DNA from: Nocardioides daejeonensis
GTDB taxonomy: Bacteria; Actinomycetota; Actinomycetes; Propionibacteriales; Nocardioidaceae
NCBI RefSeq assembly: GCF_003194585.1
Contig: NZ_QHKZ01000005.1
Location: 1 to 64,000, forward strand
DNA: 64,000 nucleotides
Reading direction: 5' to 3'
Shown: positions 16,693 through 24,949 of the stretch, in pieces
Layout: each line of letters opens with the position of its first letter
Numbering within the stretch: the first letter of the stretch is position 1
Made by a program: the position numbers and the translations under genes
Notes under the pieces: generated by a model
Told to the model about the DNA's origin: nothing
Database searches by the model: none
What the model saw: only the letters and a program-made list of their open reading frames with translations

Positions 16693-18813
16693 GTGCTCGC
16701 TCGCGAGTCGATCGACGCCCTGCTCAACCCGCGTTCGTTCGCGCTGATCGGCGCCAGCGACAAGTCCACGTTCTCCACCCTTCTCCACGCGAACCTGGTG
16801 GCGGCGGGGCTCGGGGAGCAGACCTTCCTGGTCAACCCCCGGCGTAGGGAGGTGCACGGAAGAGCGACCCATCCCAGCTGTGTCGCGATCGGTCGGCCGA
16901 TCGACCTGGTCCACGTCATGGTGCCGGCGGCGGCCGCCGCGGACGCGCTGCGGGACGCGGCCGAGGCCGGGGCGAAAGCTGCGATCGTGCTCAGCTCGGG
17001 CTGGTCCGAGATCGGCCCGGAGGGCCGCCGCCGCCAGGAGGAGCTGGTGGAGCTGGCCGACGAGCTCGGCATCGCCATGCTCGGGCCCAATGTGCTGGGC
17101 ATGGTCAACGTGGCGGAGGGGATCCCGGCGATGGCGCTCTCCGATCCTCCTACCGAGGCCGGTCCGGTCGCCCTGATCTCCCAGAGCGGCGCCAGCTGCG
17201 GGGCGATGAAGGAGTTCGCGGCCATGGCCGGCGTGGGCCTGTCGCACGTGCTCACGGTCGGCAACGAGGCGATGGTGACGGTCGGTCACCTGGTCGATGT
17301 GCTCGTCGACAGTGACGACGTTCGCGCGGTCGCCATCTTCATGGAGAGCGTGAAGGAGCCGCAGGTCTTCACCGCCGCAGCGCGGCGCGCGGCGGCGGCT
17401 GGCAAAGCGGTCGTCGTGCTCAAGGCTGGGCGCAGTGAGCTCGCCGCCCGTGCTGCGGCCTCTCACACGGGGGCGTTGGTCGGCGACGACCGGGTCATCG
17501 ACGCGATGTTCGCCGATGCCGGCGTCATTCGCGTCGACACCATCGAGGAGATGCTGGTGACGGCCGGCATCGCGGCGTACACCGGCCCCTTGGCCCGGCC
17601 CGGTCTTGGCGTCGTCTCGATCTCCGGAGGCGCCTGCGACATCGTCGCCGACCTTGCCGATGCCATCGGCGCCGAGCTTCCGGAGCTGTCGGCGGCGAGC
17701 ACTGCGACGCTCGCGGAGAAGATGCCCGACTTCGGCCACGCGCACAACCCGCTCGACATCACCGGAGCCGCGATCATCGACCCGACCCTGTGGACCACCT
17801 CGGTCCGGGCAGTCGGCAACGACCCGTCCGTCGGTGCGGTGCTGGTGGTCAACAGCCTGCCCTGGCGGGAGGACGGGCTCCCCTTCTACGGGCAGAAGTA
17901 CGTCGACGCGATCGGTGCTGGCAGCGCAGCTGCCCAGGTGCCTGTCCTGTACGTGACGCAGACGAGCCAGCCGATCGGTCCGCAGACCCGCGAAGTGCTG
18001 CGAACCGGCGGCGTTCAGCACGTCGTACCCGGTCTGCGGCTTGCCGTCGACGGGGTGGCCCGGATCGCCGACTGGTCCCGGCGCCGGCTCCATGCTCGAC
18101 CGCAGCCGAGCCCGGCCGAGATTCCGACGGTGGCCGCAGAGCCGCTGTCGGAGGCCGCGGCCCGCGAGTTGCTCGTCGCCGCTGGCGTCCCGGTCGTGCC
18201 CTCCTGGCACGTGCGTTCCGCGCAGGAGGCGGAGAAGGCTGCCGTCGAGGCGGGGATGCCGGTCGCCATGAAGATCGTCTCCGCGGACATCGGGCACAAG
18301 AGCGACATCGGTGGTGTCCGGCTCGGCGTTGAGTCCAGTGCCGCCGCAGCGACCTACGATGCGATCGTGACTGACTGCGCTGCCGCTCGGCCGGAGGCGC
18401 GGCTCGACGGGGTGCTGGTCTCCCCGATGCGCAACCCGGCAACCGAGTTGCTCGTCGGAGTCACCCGCGACGACGACTGGGGTCTGCTGCTCGCCGTCGG
18501 TCTCGGCGGAGTTCTGGTCGAAGTGCTCGACGACGTGTCGCTGGCGCCACTCCCGGTCGACGAAGCGGTCGTCGGCCGCATGCTGGAGCGGCTGCGCGGA
18601 AGCGCGTTGCTCGATGGTGTCCGTGGCAGGCCTGCGGCGGATCGGCAGGTGCTGGCTACGGCCATCACCGGCATCTGTCGTCTCGCGGAGGCTCTCGACA
18701 CCCACCACGGCCGTGCCTTCGACGGGCTCGAGGTCAACCCGCTCCGGGTGGACGGTGCCGTCGTCGAGGCGCTGGACGCACTCGTCACCTGGCGTTCCGA
18801 GGCGCCCCAGTGA
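16693..18813 (+). CDS. ADP-forming acyl-CoA synthetase (acetate-CoA ligase family)
   Basis: This 706-residue fused NDP-forming acyl-CoA synthetase has a CoA-binding Rossmann domain (about 1-135), a succinyl-CoA-synthetase-like ligase domain (about 155-450) with the phospho-histidine His258 in SHTGALVGDD, and an ATP-grasp domain (about 470-700). The reaction is acid + CoA + ATP to acyl-CoA + ADP + phosphate, reversible. The GTG start directly follows the SDR stop with no spacer. Together with the aldehyde dehydrogenase it could turn a released aldehyde into an acyl-CoA. Its 3' end runs into a REP-like repeat whose first bases overlap the stop codon. Confidence 0.9.
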   Translation: MLARESIDALLNPRSFALIGASDKSTFSTLLHANLVAAGLGEQTFLVNPRRREVHGRATHPSCVAIGRPIDLVHVMVPAAAAADALRDAAEAGAKAAIVLSSGWSEIGPEGRRRQEELVELADELGIAMLGPNVLGMVNVAEGIPAMALSDPPTEAGPVALISQSGASCGAMKEFAAMAGVGLSHVLTVGNEAMVTVGHLVDVLVDSDDVRAVAIFMESVKEPQVFTAAARRAAAAGKAVVVLKAGRSELAARAAASHTGALVGDDRVIDAMFADAGVIRVDTIEEMLVTAGIAAYTGPLARPGLGVVSISGGACDIVADLADAIGAELPELSAASTATLAEKMPDFGHAHNPLDITGAAIIDPTLWTTSVRAVGNDPSVGAVLVVNSLPWREDGLPFYGQKYVDAIGAGSAAAQVPVLYVTQTSQPIGPQTREVLRTGGVQHVVPGLRLAVDGVARIADWSRRRLHARPQPSPAEIPTVAAEPLSEAAARELLVAAGVPVVPSWHVRSAQEAEKAAVEAGMPVAMKIVSADIGHKSDIGGVRLGVESSAAAATYDAIVTDCAAARPEARLDGVLVSPMRNPATELLVGVTRDDDWGLLLAVGLGGVLVEVLDDVSLAPLPVDEAVVGRMLERLRGSALLDGVRGRPAADRQVLATAITGICRLAEALDTHHGRAFDGLEVNPLRVDGAVVEALDALVTWRSEAPQ

Positions 18814-18960
18814 TCGGCCCTTCGGTGATCGAGCGCCACCCGGTGATCGAGCGCCACCCGGTGATCGAGCGCCACCCGGTGATCGAGCTTGTCGAGATCA
18901 TCACCCCGGCCGGTCTCGACCCTTCGACAGGCTCAGGACGGCGCGGGCTCGACCTCCGGG
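18811..18960. repeat. REP-like array, 18-base tandem units
   Basis: GGTGATCGAGCGCCACCC repeats with an 18-base period at 18824, 18842, 18860 and 18878; the last copy changes to GGTGATCGAGCTTGTCGAG. Inverted halves (GGTCTCGACCCTTCGACAGG, GGGCTCGACCTCCGG) follow. The array occupies the gap between two genes on the same strand. Confidence 0.85.
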
Positions 18961-18991
18961 GCGGCGTTGATCGTTCGAGGAGAGGTGCAGC

Positions 18992-19777
18992 ATGGATGAC
19001 AAGCGAGTTCTGATCACCGGGGCGGCCCAGGGGATGGGGCGCCAGATCGCGGTGGAGATGGCACGGCAGGGAGCGGCGTACGTCTCGGTGGCGGACATTG
19101 CGACCGAGGGTGCGGAGGAGACGCTGGCGCTCGTGGAGGCGGCCGGTGGGCGTGGGCAGGTGGTCCGTGTCGACCTGACCGACTCCGCCGACGTGCGAAC
19201 CATGGTGGAGACCGCGGTCCGGGGCGGGGGCGGGTTGGACACGCTGGTCAACAATGCCGGCGTCATCGACTCGGCTTTCGCGCCTGAGCTGGCCACGGTC
19301 GACCGGCTCCCCGAGGAGGTGTGGGACCGGGTGTTCGACATCAACGTGAAGGCCGTCTACCTCGCCACGCAGGCAGCGAGCGCTGCCTTGCGAGCCTCGG
19401 CCAACGGGCCGTCGATCGTCAACGCGGCGTCAGTGGCCGGCCTGACGGGATACGCGACGCCCGCGTACGTCGCCAGCAAGGGCGCGGTCGTCCAGCTCAC
19501 CAAGGCGACCGCCATCGGACTCTCGCCCGAGGTGCGTTGCAACGCGTTCGCGCCCGGCTCGATCGAGACACCGATGGCACGGGAGCGGATCGCCTCCGCG
19601 GACGATCCGGTGCGCCAGGAGTGGCTGATGACGGGTGCACACCTGATCCCGCGCTTCGGTCGTGCCGAGGAGGTCGCCGAGGTGGTCTGCTTCCTCGCCT
19701 CCGACCGTGCCTCCTTCCTGACCGGCGTCACTGTTCCCGTCGACGGCGGCTTGATGGCCTGGCGGGGACTGCGCTGA
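18992..19777 (+). CDS. Short-chain dehydrogenase/reductase
   Basis: This 261-residue SDR has TGAAQGMG (9-16), NNAG (87-90), and the catalytic Ser147, Tyr159 and Lys163 (YVASK). AGGAGAGG stands 7 bases before the ATG. It is the closest paralogue of the SDR at 7673, with the same SIVNAASV, RFGRAEEVAEVVCFLASD-like and VPVDGG-MAWRGL segments. It is isolated between a REP array and the TRAP operon. The substrate is unknown; two paralogues in one island suggest two stereochemically different or sequential alcohol oxidations. Confidence 0.9.
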   Translation: MDDKRVLITGAAQGMGRQIAVEMARQGAAYVSVADIATEGAEETLALVEAAGGRGQVVRVDLTDSADVRTMVETAVRGGGGLDTLVNNAGVIDSAFAPELATVDRLPEEVWDRVFDINVKAVYLATQAASAALRASANGPSIVNAASVAGLTGYATPAYVASKGAVVQLTKATAIGLSPEVRCNAFAPGSIETPMARERIASADDPVRQEWLMTGAHLIPRFGRAEEVAEVVCFLASDRASFLTGVTVPVDGGLMAWRGLR

Positions 19778-19938
19778 GCCAGCCGGTGCTACCGCGGGCG
19801 CGACGGACGGGGTCGGGATCGGTCGCACCGACGTACTGCTGGGGGTGGAAGGGTGGTCGTGCGACGCCGCTGCGGAGCATGGGAGCCGGGTGTCCGCAAA
19901 GCCCTTAAAATTCATGCGCATGATCTCTTGACGACGTG

Positions 19939-19956
19939 CGAATCTAGGTTAATGAT
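19939..19956 (-). promoter_or_regulatory. Shared regulatory box, copy 3 (dctP operon promoter)
   Basis: Read on the minus strand: ATCATTAACCTAGATTCG. On the plus strand AATCTAGG(T)TAATGATTA matches the copy at 37959-37976 in 17 of 18 positions. It lies 59 bases upstream of the dctP start. The outer AATC and GATT are inverted repeats, suggesting a dimeric protein site overlapping the promoter of the central operon. Confidence 0.6.
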
Positions 19957-20014
19957 TATGCAAGTCGTGACGCGGGTCACGAGCAAGGCAGAGTAGGGAC
20001 GGAGAGTCAGACTC

Positions 20015-21298
20015 ATGACTGGAGTACTGGGTTCGCGGCGGGTCGGTGTGCTCGCTGCCGTGATGGTGGTCGGGGCCGGCGCCCTGTCCGCGTGCGCCGA
20101 GGAAGGCGCTGGCAACCAGGCGGGTGGCGAGGGCATCGAGGCCGGCGCCTCGATGGAGGACTACCAGAAGGCCTTCGAGGACATCAACCAGATCACCCTG
20201 CTGACCCAGACTCCCGCGCCCAAGGGCTCGGTGACGGGCCTCCCGCAGGAGAAGTACTACGAGGCGGTCGAGGAGTGGTCGGGCGGCAAGATCAAGTTCG
20301 ACATCGCGTACTCGAACGCGGTTGCCGAGCCGGCCGAGATCGACGACGCGCTCGTCGACGGCCGTCTCGACATCGCCTCCACCCTGCCGATCTACGAGCC
20401 GAGCGAGTACCCGGCGAACGCGGCGCTGATCGAGGCGGGCTTCATCTCGGACCACAGCGCGCTCGAAGGAGCGTTGAGCTCCAACGCATGGCCGAACCAG
20501 GTCGCCTTCGGCAATGACGACATCCTCAAGGAGTTCGACGACCACGGGCTCGTCCCGCTGGTGCCGCTCTTCAACTCGGGCGCCAACGCACTCTTCTGCT
20601 CGCAGAAGCGCACCAGCCTCTCCGACCTCAAGGGCACCTCGGTGGGTGCCGGCGGTCAGGCCCAGTCCGCCGAGGTCGAGGCGATCGGTGGCTCCCCGGC
20701 GTCCATCCCCTACACCGAGCTCTACGAGAGCCTGCAGCGCGGCGTCGTCGACTGCACCGTCTCCAGCCCCACGGTGGCCGTCCTCGGTGGCTTCTTGGAG
20801 ACCGCTCCGTTCGTGACCATCGACCCGCAGGCGGGCTTCTCCCTGGCGCCGGGCACCTTCTCCTTCAGCAAGACCACCTGGGACACGCTGCCGCTGGTCG
20901 CCCAGCAGCTCCTCTGGGACCGGCTTGACGTCTTCGTCGCGGCCAACATCGAGGAGAAGATCTTCTTCAACAACGCCGCCATGGCCGACTCGGTGGCCAA
21001 GTTCAAGGGCGCGATCAATGTCTTCGACGAGGACGCCCGGGCGGCACTGCAGAAGAAGAACGACGAGCTCCTGAACAAGCTCTCCGGGACCAAGGCCGTT
21101 AGTGACGGCAAGGCCTTCGTCGAGTCGCTCCAGGCTGCCAACACCGACTGGCAGGAGAAGGTCGGCGGGCTCGGGCTCGATGACGTCAGCTACGCCGACT
21201 TCGGCGCCTGGTGGGCCCAGAACAAGGACTCGGTCGACCTGAGTTCCTTCACGACGCTGTTCCAAGAGGAGATCCTCGCGGAGCACCGCCCCTCCTGA
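20015..21298 (+). CDS. dctP: TRAP transporter substrate-binding lipoprotein
   Basis: This 427-residue DctP-type protein captures the substrate outside the membrane and delivers it to the DctQM permease. The N-terminus has a hydrophobic signal sequence followed by the lipobox LSAC (Cys near residue 27), so it should be a membrane-anchored lipoprotein. TRAP binding proteins normally bind carboxylates, which fits uptake of an organic acid. The long form and the NSGANALFCSQKR and VDCTVSSP segments fit the family. It heads an operon of at least eleven genes and is followed by a strong stem-loop before dctQ. Confidence 0.92.
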   Translation: MTGVLGSRRVGVLAAVMVVGAGALSACAEEGAGNQAGGEGIEAGASMEDYQKAFEDINQITLLTQTPAPKGSVTGLPQEKYYEAVEEWSGGKIKFDIAYSNAVAEPAEIDDALVDGRLDIASTLPIYEPSEYPANAALIEAGFISDHSALEGALSSNAWPNQVAFGNDDILKEFDDHGLVPLVPLFNSGANALFCSQKRTSLSDLKGTSVGAGGQAQSAEVEAIGGSPASIPYTELYESLQRGVVDCTVSSPTVAVLGGFLETAPFVTIDPQAGFSLAPGTFSFSKTTWDTLPLVAQQLLWDRLDVFVAANIEEKIFFNNAAMADSVAKFKGAINVFDEDARAALQKKNDELLNKLSGTKAVSDGKAFVESLQAANTDWQEKVGGLGLDDVSYADFGAWWAQNKDSVDLSSFTTLFQEEILAEHRPS

Positions 21299-21325
21299 TC
21301 CCCCGGATCAGAACCGTGTTCGAGT

Positions 21326-21354
21326 TGGTGGCCCGGACTCCCTCCGGGCCACCA
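21326..21354. promoter_or_regulatory. Stem-loop between dctP and dctQ
   Basis: TGGTGGCCCGGA (21326-21337) pairs perfectly with TCCGGGCCACCA (21343-21354) across a five-base loop. It lies 28 bases after the dctP stop and before dctQ. It probably acts as a partial terminator or RNA stabiliser giving excess binding protein over permease, as in other solute-binding-protein operons. Confidence 0.7.
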
Positions 21355-21377
21355 GCCATCCTCCTGATGGAGACCAG

Positions 21378-21998
21378 ATGAGCAACGCAGAGCGCCGGCG
21401 GCCAACGTGGCTGCGGCCCGAGCTGTTGATCGAGATCCCGGCCGTGATCGTGACCTTCGTGATGATGTTCCACATCACCGCGAACGCCCTGTTGCGGACC
21501 TTCAAGGACGACCCGATCGACAACACCCTTGAGATCACCCAGTACTGGTACCTGCCGATCATCGCGTTCCTCGGCTTCATCGCCGCTCAGGCGCGTGGGC
21601 AGCACATTGCTGCCGACCTGATCTATGAGCGGCTGCCGGAGGTCTCCAAGCGCTACGTACTGGCGATCCTCTCGGTGCTCGCGGCCGTGGTCTGCGCGGG
21701 ATTCGCCAAGTACGGCTGGGGCGAGGCGGTGCATGCGCACGAGATCGAGAAGACCGCCGGCGTGAGCGACCTCCCGGCCTGGCAGCCCTACTACCTGGTA
21801 CCTCTCGCGTTCGGAGTCATGACGCTCCAACTGCTCTGGGCCGCCGGGCGCGCCCTGGTCAAGGGCGACAGCCACCACATCGTCACCGACCCCGATGACC
21901 TCCTGCTTCTCGAAGAGCTCGAGGAGATGGAGGCGCGAGAGGCCGCCGAGCGGCTCTCCGCAGACAACGCAGCCAACCCGAAGGAGGAGTCGCGATGA
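21378..21998 (+). CDS. dctQ: TRAP transporter small permease
   Basis: This 206-residue integral membrane protein has four hydrophobic stretches: about 15-35 (IPAVIVTFVMMFHITANALL), 52-75, 92-112 (YVLAILSVLAAVVCAGFA) and 140-160. The size and pattern fit DctQ, the small subunit of a TRAP carboxylate transporter. The tail is strongly acidic (LLLLEELEEMEAREAAE). Its stop overlaps the dctM start as ATGA, so the two permease subunits are made together. Confidence 0.9.
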   Translation: MSNAERRRPTWLRPELLIEIPAVIVTFVMMFHITANALLRTFKDDPIDNTLEITQYWYLPIIAFLGFIAAQARGQHIAADLIYERLPEVSKRYVLAILSVLAAVVCAGFAKYGWGEAVHAHEIEKTAGVSDLPAWQPYYLVPLAFGVMTLQLLWAAGRALVKGDSHHIVTDPDDLLLLEELEEMEAREAAERLSADNAANPKEESR

Positions 21999-23500
21999 GC
22001 AGCAGCACCGCGACCGCAGACGCCGCCGACGGTGTCGAGACGCCGCCTGGACCTCCCGCGACCGGCTCGCGCGGCTCGCTCGGCTCCTGGCTGACCCTCG
22101 GAATCACCCTCACCCTGGTGGTCGGCTCGACGATCGCCATGTTCCTTCCCCTCATTCCCGAGGCGATCGGCCTGGCGGCGATCGTGCTCATGCTCTGCCT
22201 GACCTTCCTCCGACTCCCGGTCGCCCTGGCGATGATCGTGCCGGCGTTCCTGGGCATGTACGCCCTGCGTGGCGAACTGCTCGTGGAGAGCATGTTCAAG
22301 ACGCTCCCCTATGGCCAGGTCGCGGAGTGGACGCTCAGCGTCGTGCCGATGTTCATCCTGATGGGCCTGCTGCTGTGGCGCGCGGGACTGACGGAGAGCC
22401 TCTATGCAGCTGGCCGGAAGTGGCTCGGCTGGATGCCCGGCGGCCTGGCTGTCGGGACGAACCTCGCCGGCGCGGGTCTCGCCTCGGTGAGCGGCTCGTC
22501 CGTCGGGACGGCGTACGCGCTGGCCCGGATCGGCATCCCCGAGATGCTCAAGGCCGGCTACGACAAGCGGCTGGCGATCGGCGCGGTCATCGTGGCCGGG
22601 TTGCCCGGCCAGCTCATCCCGCCGAGCATCATGCTGGTGATCTACGCGGGGATCGCTGAGGTGCCGATCGGGCCTCAGTTGCTCGCCGGAATCGGCCCCG
22701 GAGTCCTGGTCGCGATCCTCTTCACGGTGATGATCGTGATCTTCGCCAAGCGTTGGGCGCCGACGGTCGCGGAGGAGCAGCAGCTCCACGAGCAGGTCAC
22801 CTGGGGCGACCGCTTCGCCAGCCTCGCCAAGATCTGGCCGGTGCCGCTGCTCATCGCAGTCATCGTCTGGGGGATGTTCTCCGGCACCTTCACCGCCACC
22901 GAGGCGGGTGCCGCCGCGGCGGTCATCTCCCTGCTCATCACGGTGATCTGGAAGTGGGGCGACGGTCCGCTCCGCGCCATCGCGGACGCTTCGGTGGCGA
23001 CTGTCAGCAGCGTGGGCGGCATCTTCTTCATGCTGGTCGGCGTCGAGGCGCTCTCCCGGATGTTCACGTTGACCGGCATCAGCACCGGGTTCGCCGAGTT
23101 GGTCGAGTCGATGGACCTCAACCGGGTCAGCTTCCTGCTGGTGATGATGGTGGTCTACATCGTGCTCGGCACCTTCATGGAGCCGTTGCCGATGATGGTG
23201 CTCACCATCCCGATCCTGATGCCCACGCTGATCTCCCTGGACATCTCGCTGCTCTGGTACGGCGCCTTCGCTGTGCTCATGGGCGAGCTCGCCGTGGTCA
23301 CCCCGCCCGTTGGGATCCTCGCCTTCATCATCCACCAGATCACGAAGGAGCCCGAGGTCAACCAGGGACAGAACATCCGGCTCAACGACGTCTTCAACGC
23401 GTGCTGGTGGTTCATGCCGATGGCCATTCTCGTGACCGTGATCCTGATCTTCTTCCCGGAGATCAGCACCTGGCTGCCCGACATGGCCTCCGGCAACTGA
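21995..23500 (+). CDS. dctM: TRAP transporter large permease
   Basis: This 501-residue membrane protein has about twelve hydrophobic segments, with family motifs VPMFILMGLLLWRAGL, GTAYALARIGIPEML, AGLPGQLIPPSIMLVIYAG and FTATEAGAAAAV. DctM carries out sodium-coupled transport of the substrate released by DctP. The ATG overlaps dctQ (ATGA), and the P450 gene follows after 24 bases. Linkage of uptake to a P450 in one operon suggests that the imported acid is itself the hydroxylation substrate or gives rise to it. Confidence 0.93.
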   Translation: MSSSTATADAADGVETPPGPPATGSRGSLGSWLTLGITLTLVVGSTIAMFLPLIPEAIGLAAIVLMLCLTFLRLPVALAMIVPAFLGMYALRGELLVESMFKTLPYGQVAEWTLSVVPMFILMGLLLWRAGLTESLYAAGRKWLGWMPGGLAVGTNLAGAGLASVSGSSVGTAYALARIGIPEMLKAGYDKRLAIGAVIVAGLPGQLIPPSIMLVIYAGIAEVPIGPQLLAGIGPGVLVAILFTVMIVIFAKRWAPTVAEEQQLHEQVTWGDRFASLAKIWPVPLLIAVIVWGMFSGTFTATEAGAAAAVISLLITVIWKWGDGPLRAIADASVATVSSVGGIFFMLVGVEALSRMFTLTGISTGFAELVESMDLNRVSFLLVMMVVYIVLGTFMEPLPMMVLTIPILMPTLISLDISLLWYGAFAVLMGELAVVTPPVGILAFIIHQITKEPEVNQGQNIRLNDVFNACWWFMPMAILVTVILIFFPEISTWLPDMASGN

Positions 23501-23524
23501 GCTCGCGACTAGGAAAGGACGACC

Positions 23525-24730
23525 ATGACCGAGACGACACACCGCGGATGCCCGGTCGCGCACACCGACTTCACCGGCACCGCCCCGCTCTACGAGCACT
23601 ACAAGATGCTCGACAACGACCGGGAGCAGGCCCGCTTCCTCTTCAACGACACGACCGACCGTGGCTTCTTCATGCTCCAGCGGTACGACGACGTGCGCGA
23701 CGGGTTCCAGCAGCACGACACCTGGACCACCGCGGTGCGGTCGGCGCTGCGCCCGAACACGGCCAGCGACCCCCTGCTCCCGCAGGACCTCAACGGTCAG
23801 GAGCACGTGAAGCTGCGCCGGATCCTCAACCAGTTCTTCGCCCCAGCGGCGGTGCGCCGGATGGAGCCGATGGCTCAACAGCGTTGCATCGAGTTGATCG
23901 AGGAGCTGAAGCCGGCCGGCTCGTGCGACTTCGTCGCCGAGTTCGCCATCCGGTACCCGACCGACATGTTCCTGGCTCTGCTCGGCCTGCCGGTCAGTGA
24001 CGGCGAGCAGTTCCTGGAGTGGTCCGACGAGTACTTCAGCGCCTTGCTGGCCGGCGACCCTGCCGGTGCGACGACCGCCAAGGCCAGCATCATGAACTAC
24101 TTCGACGAGGCGGTGAACGAGCGTCGCGCCAACCCGCGCGACCCGAAGGAGGACATGGTCACCCGCCTGGTGCAGGCGCGGATCGACGACGTGCCGCTGA
24201 CCCAGGACGAGATCCTCACGATCTGCCTCACCCTGATGCTGGCCGGACTGGACACCACCCGCAGTGCGCTCGGCTTCATCTACACGCACCTGGCCCAGCA
24301 TGACGCCGACCGGCAGGCGATCATCGACGACCCCACGTTGATCCCCAAGGCGGTGGAGGAGTTCCTTCGTCTGTACCCGCTTGTCTTCCAGGCCGGCCGA
24401 GAGGTGCAGGAGCCGCAGGAGTTCAACGGGGTGGAGTTGGAGAAGGGCGACGTCGTCTGGCTCGGGATCGCCCAGGCCAACCGCGACCCCCGCAAGTTCG
24501 ACAACCCGGACGAGTTCGACGTCAACCGGCCGAACGTCAACCAGCACATCGCATTCGGCGGCGGCCCGCACCGCTGCCTGGGGATGCACCTCGCTCGCCT
24601 GGAACTGAAGATCGTGCTGGAGGAGTGGCACAAGAGGATCCCGGAGTACCGCATCACGCCGGGTACCGAGCTGCGGGAGCGCGGTGTGCAGCTGAGCATG
24701 GCCGCGCTGCCGCTCGAGTGGGAGGTGTAG
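23525..24730 (+). CDS. Cytochrome P450 monooxygenase
   Basis: This soluble bacterial class I P450 of 401 residues has the I-helix oxygen-activation motif AGLDTT (240-245), the K-helix ExxR (Glu279, Arg282) and the heme-binding loop FGGGPHRCLG with the axial Cys351. It hydroxylates an organic substrate with O2 and two electrons, delivered here by the ferredoxin encoded three bases downstream and probably by the reductase at 12999. It sits directly after dctM in the central operon. The family number cannot be assigned by eye. It parallels the P450-led igr operon of mycobacterial cholesterol degradation, but no steroid-ring genes are present here. Confidence 0.95.
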   Translation: MTETTHRGCPVAHTDFTGTAPLYEHYKMLDNDREQARFLFNDTTDRGFFMLQRYDDVRDGFQQHDTWTTAVRSALRPNTASDPLLPQDLNGQEHVKLRRILNQFFAPAAVRRMEPMAQQRCIELIEELKPAGSCDFVAEFAIRYPTDMFLALLGLPVSDGEQFLEWSDEYFSALLAGDPAGATTAKASIMNYFDEAVNERRANPRDPKEDMVTRLVQARIDDVPLTQDEILTICLTLMLAGLDTTRSALGFIYTHLAQHDADRQAIIDDPTLIPKAVEEFLRLYPLVFQAGREVQEPQEFNGVELEKGDVVWLGIAQANRDPRKFDNPDEFDVNRPNVNQHIAFGGGPHRCLGMHLARLELKIVLEEWHKRIPEYRITPGTELRERGVQLSMAALPLEWEV

Positions 24731-24733
24731 GAG

Positions 24734-24949
24734 TTGTTCATCTCGATCGACGCCGACAAGTGCATGGGGCACGGTCGTTGCTACGCGGTCGCGCCTGACC
24801 TGCTGAGCGACGACGACGAGGGCTTCGTCGCGCAGCGCGGGCAGTGCTGGGAGATCCCGGAGGGTTTGCTCGGCCAAGCCGAAGAGGCCGCCGATGCGTG
24901 CCCCGAGGGTGCCATCGCCGTACTGGAGACCGCGCCCAGCAATGCCTAG
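24734..24949 (+). CDS. [3Fe-4S]-type ferredoxin partner of the P450
   Basis: This 71-residue ferredoxin has cysteines 10 and 16 (C-x5-C) and Cys56 before proline, the ligand set of small [3Fe-4S] (or [4Fe-4S]) ferredoxins that accompany actinobacterial P450s. Cys38 is extra. The TTG start at 24734 is supported by GGAGG overlapping the P450 stop; no other start fits between the genes. The 3' end overlaps the CoA-transferase gene by eight bases. It passes single electrons from a ferredoxin reductase to the P450. Confidence 0.92.
   Translation: MFISIDADKCMGHGRCYAVAPDLLSDDDEGFVAQRGQCWEIPEGLLGQAEEAADACPEGAIAVLETAPSNA

Noticed and set aside
15739-18708. A minus-strand open frame of nearly 1000 codons opposite the SDR and acyl-CoA synthetase
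   Set aside because: Composition is typical of a GC-rich shadow frame, there is no ribosome site or motif, and the plus-strand enzymes have complete active sites.
21791-24877. A minus-strand open frame of more than 1000 codons opposite the TRAP and P450 genes
   Set aside because: It is rich in Arg, His, Gln and Glu from antisense reading of high-GC codons, has no recognisable domain, and lies wholly opposite well-supported genes.
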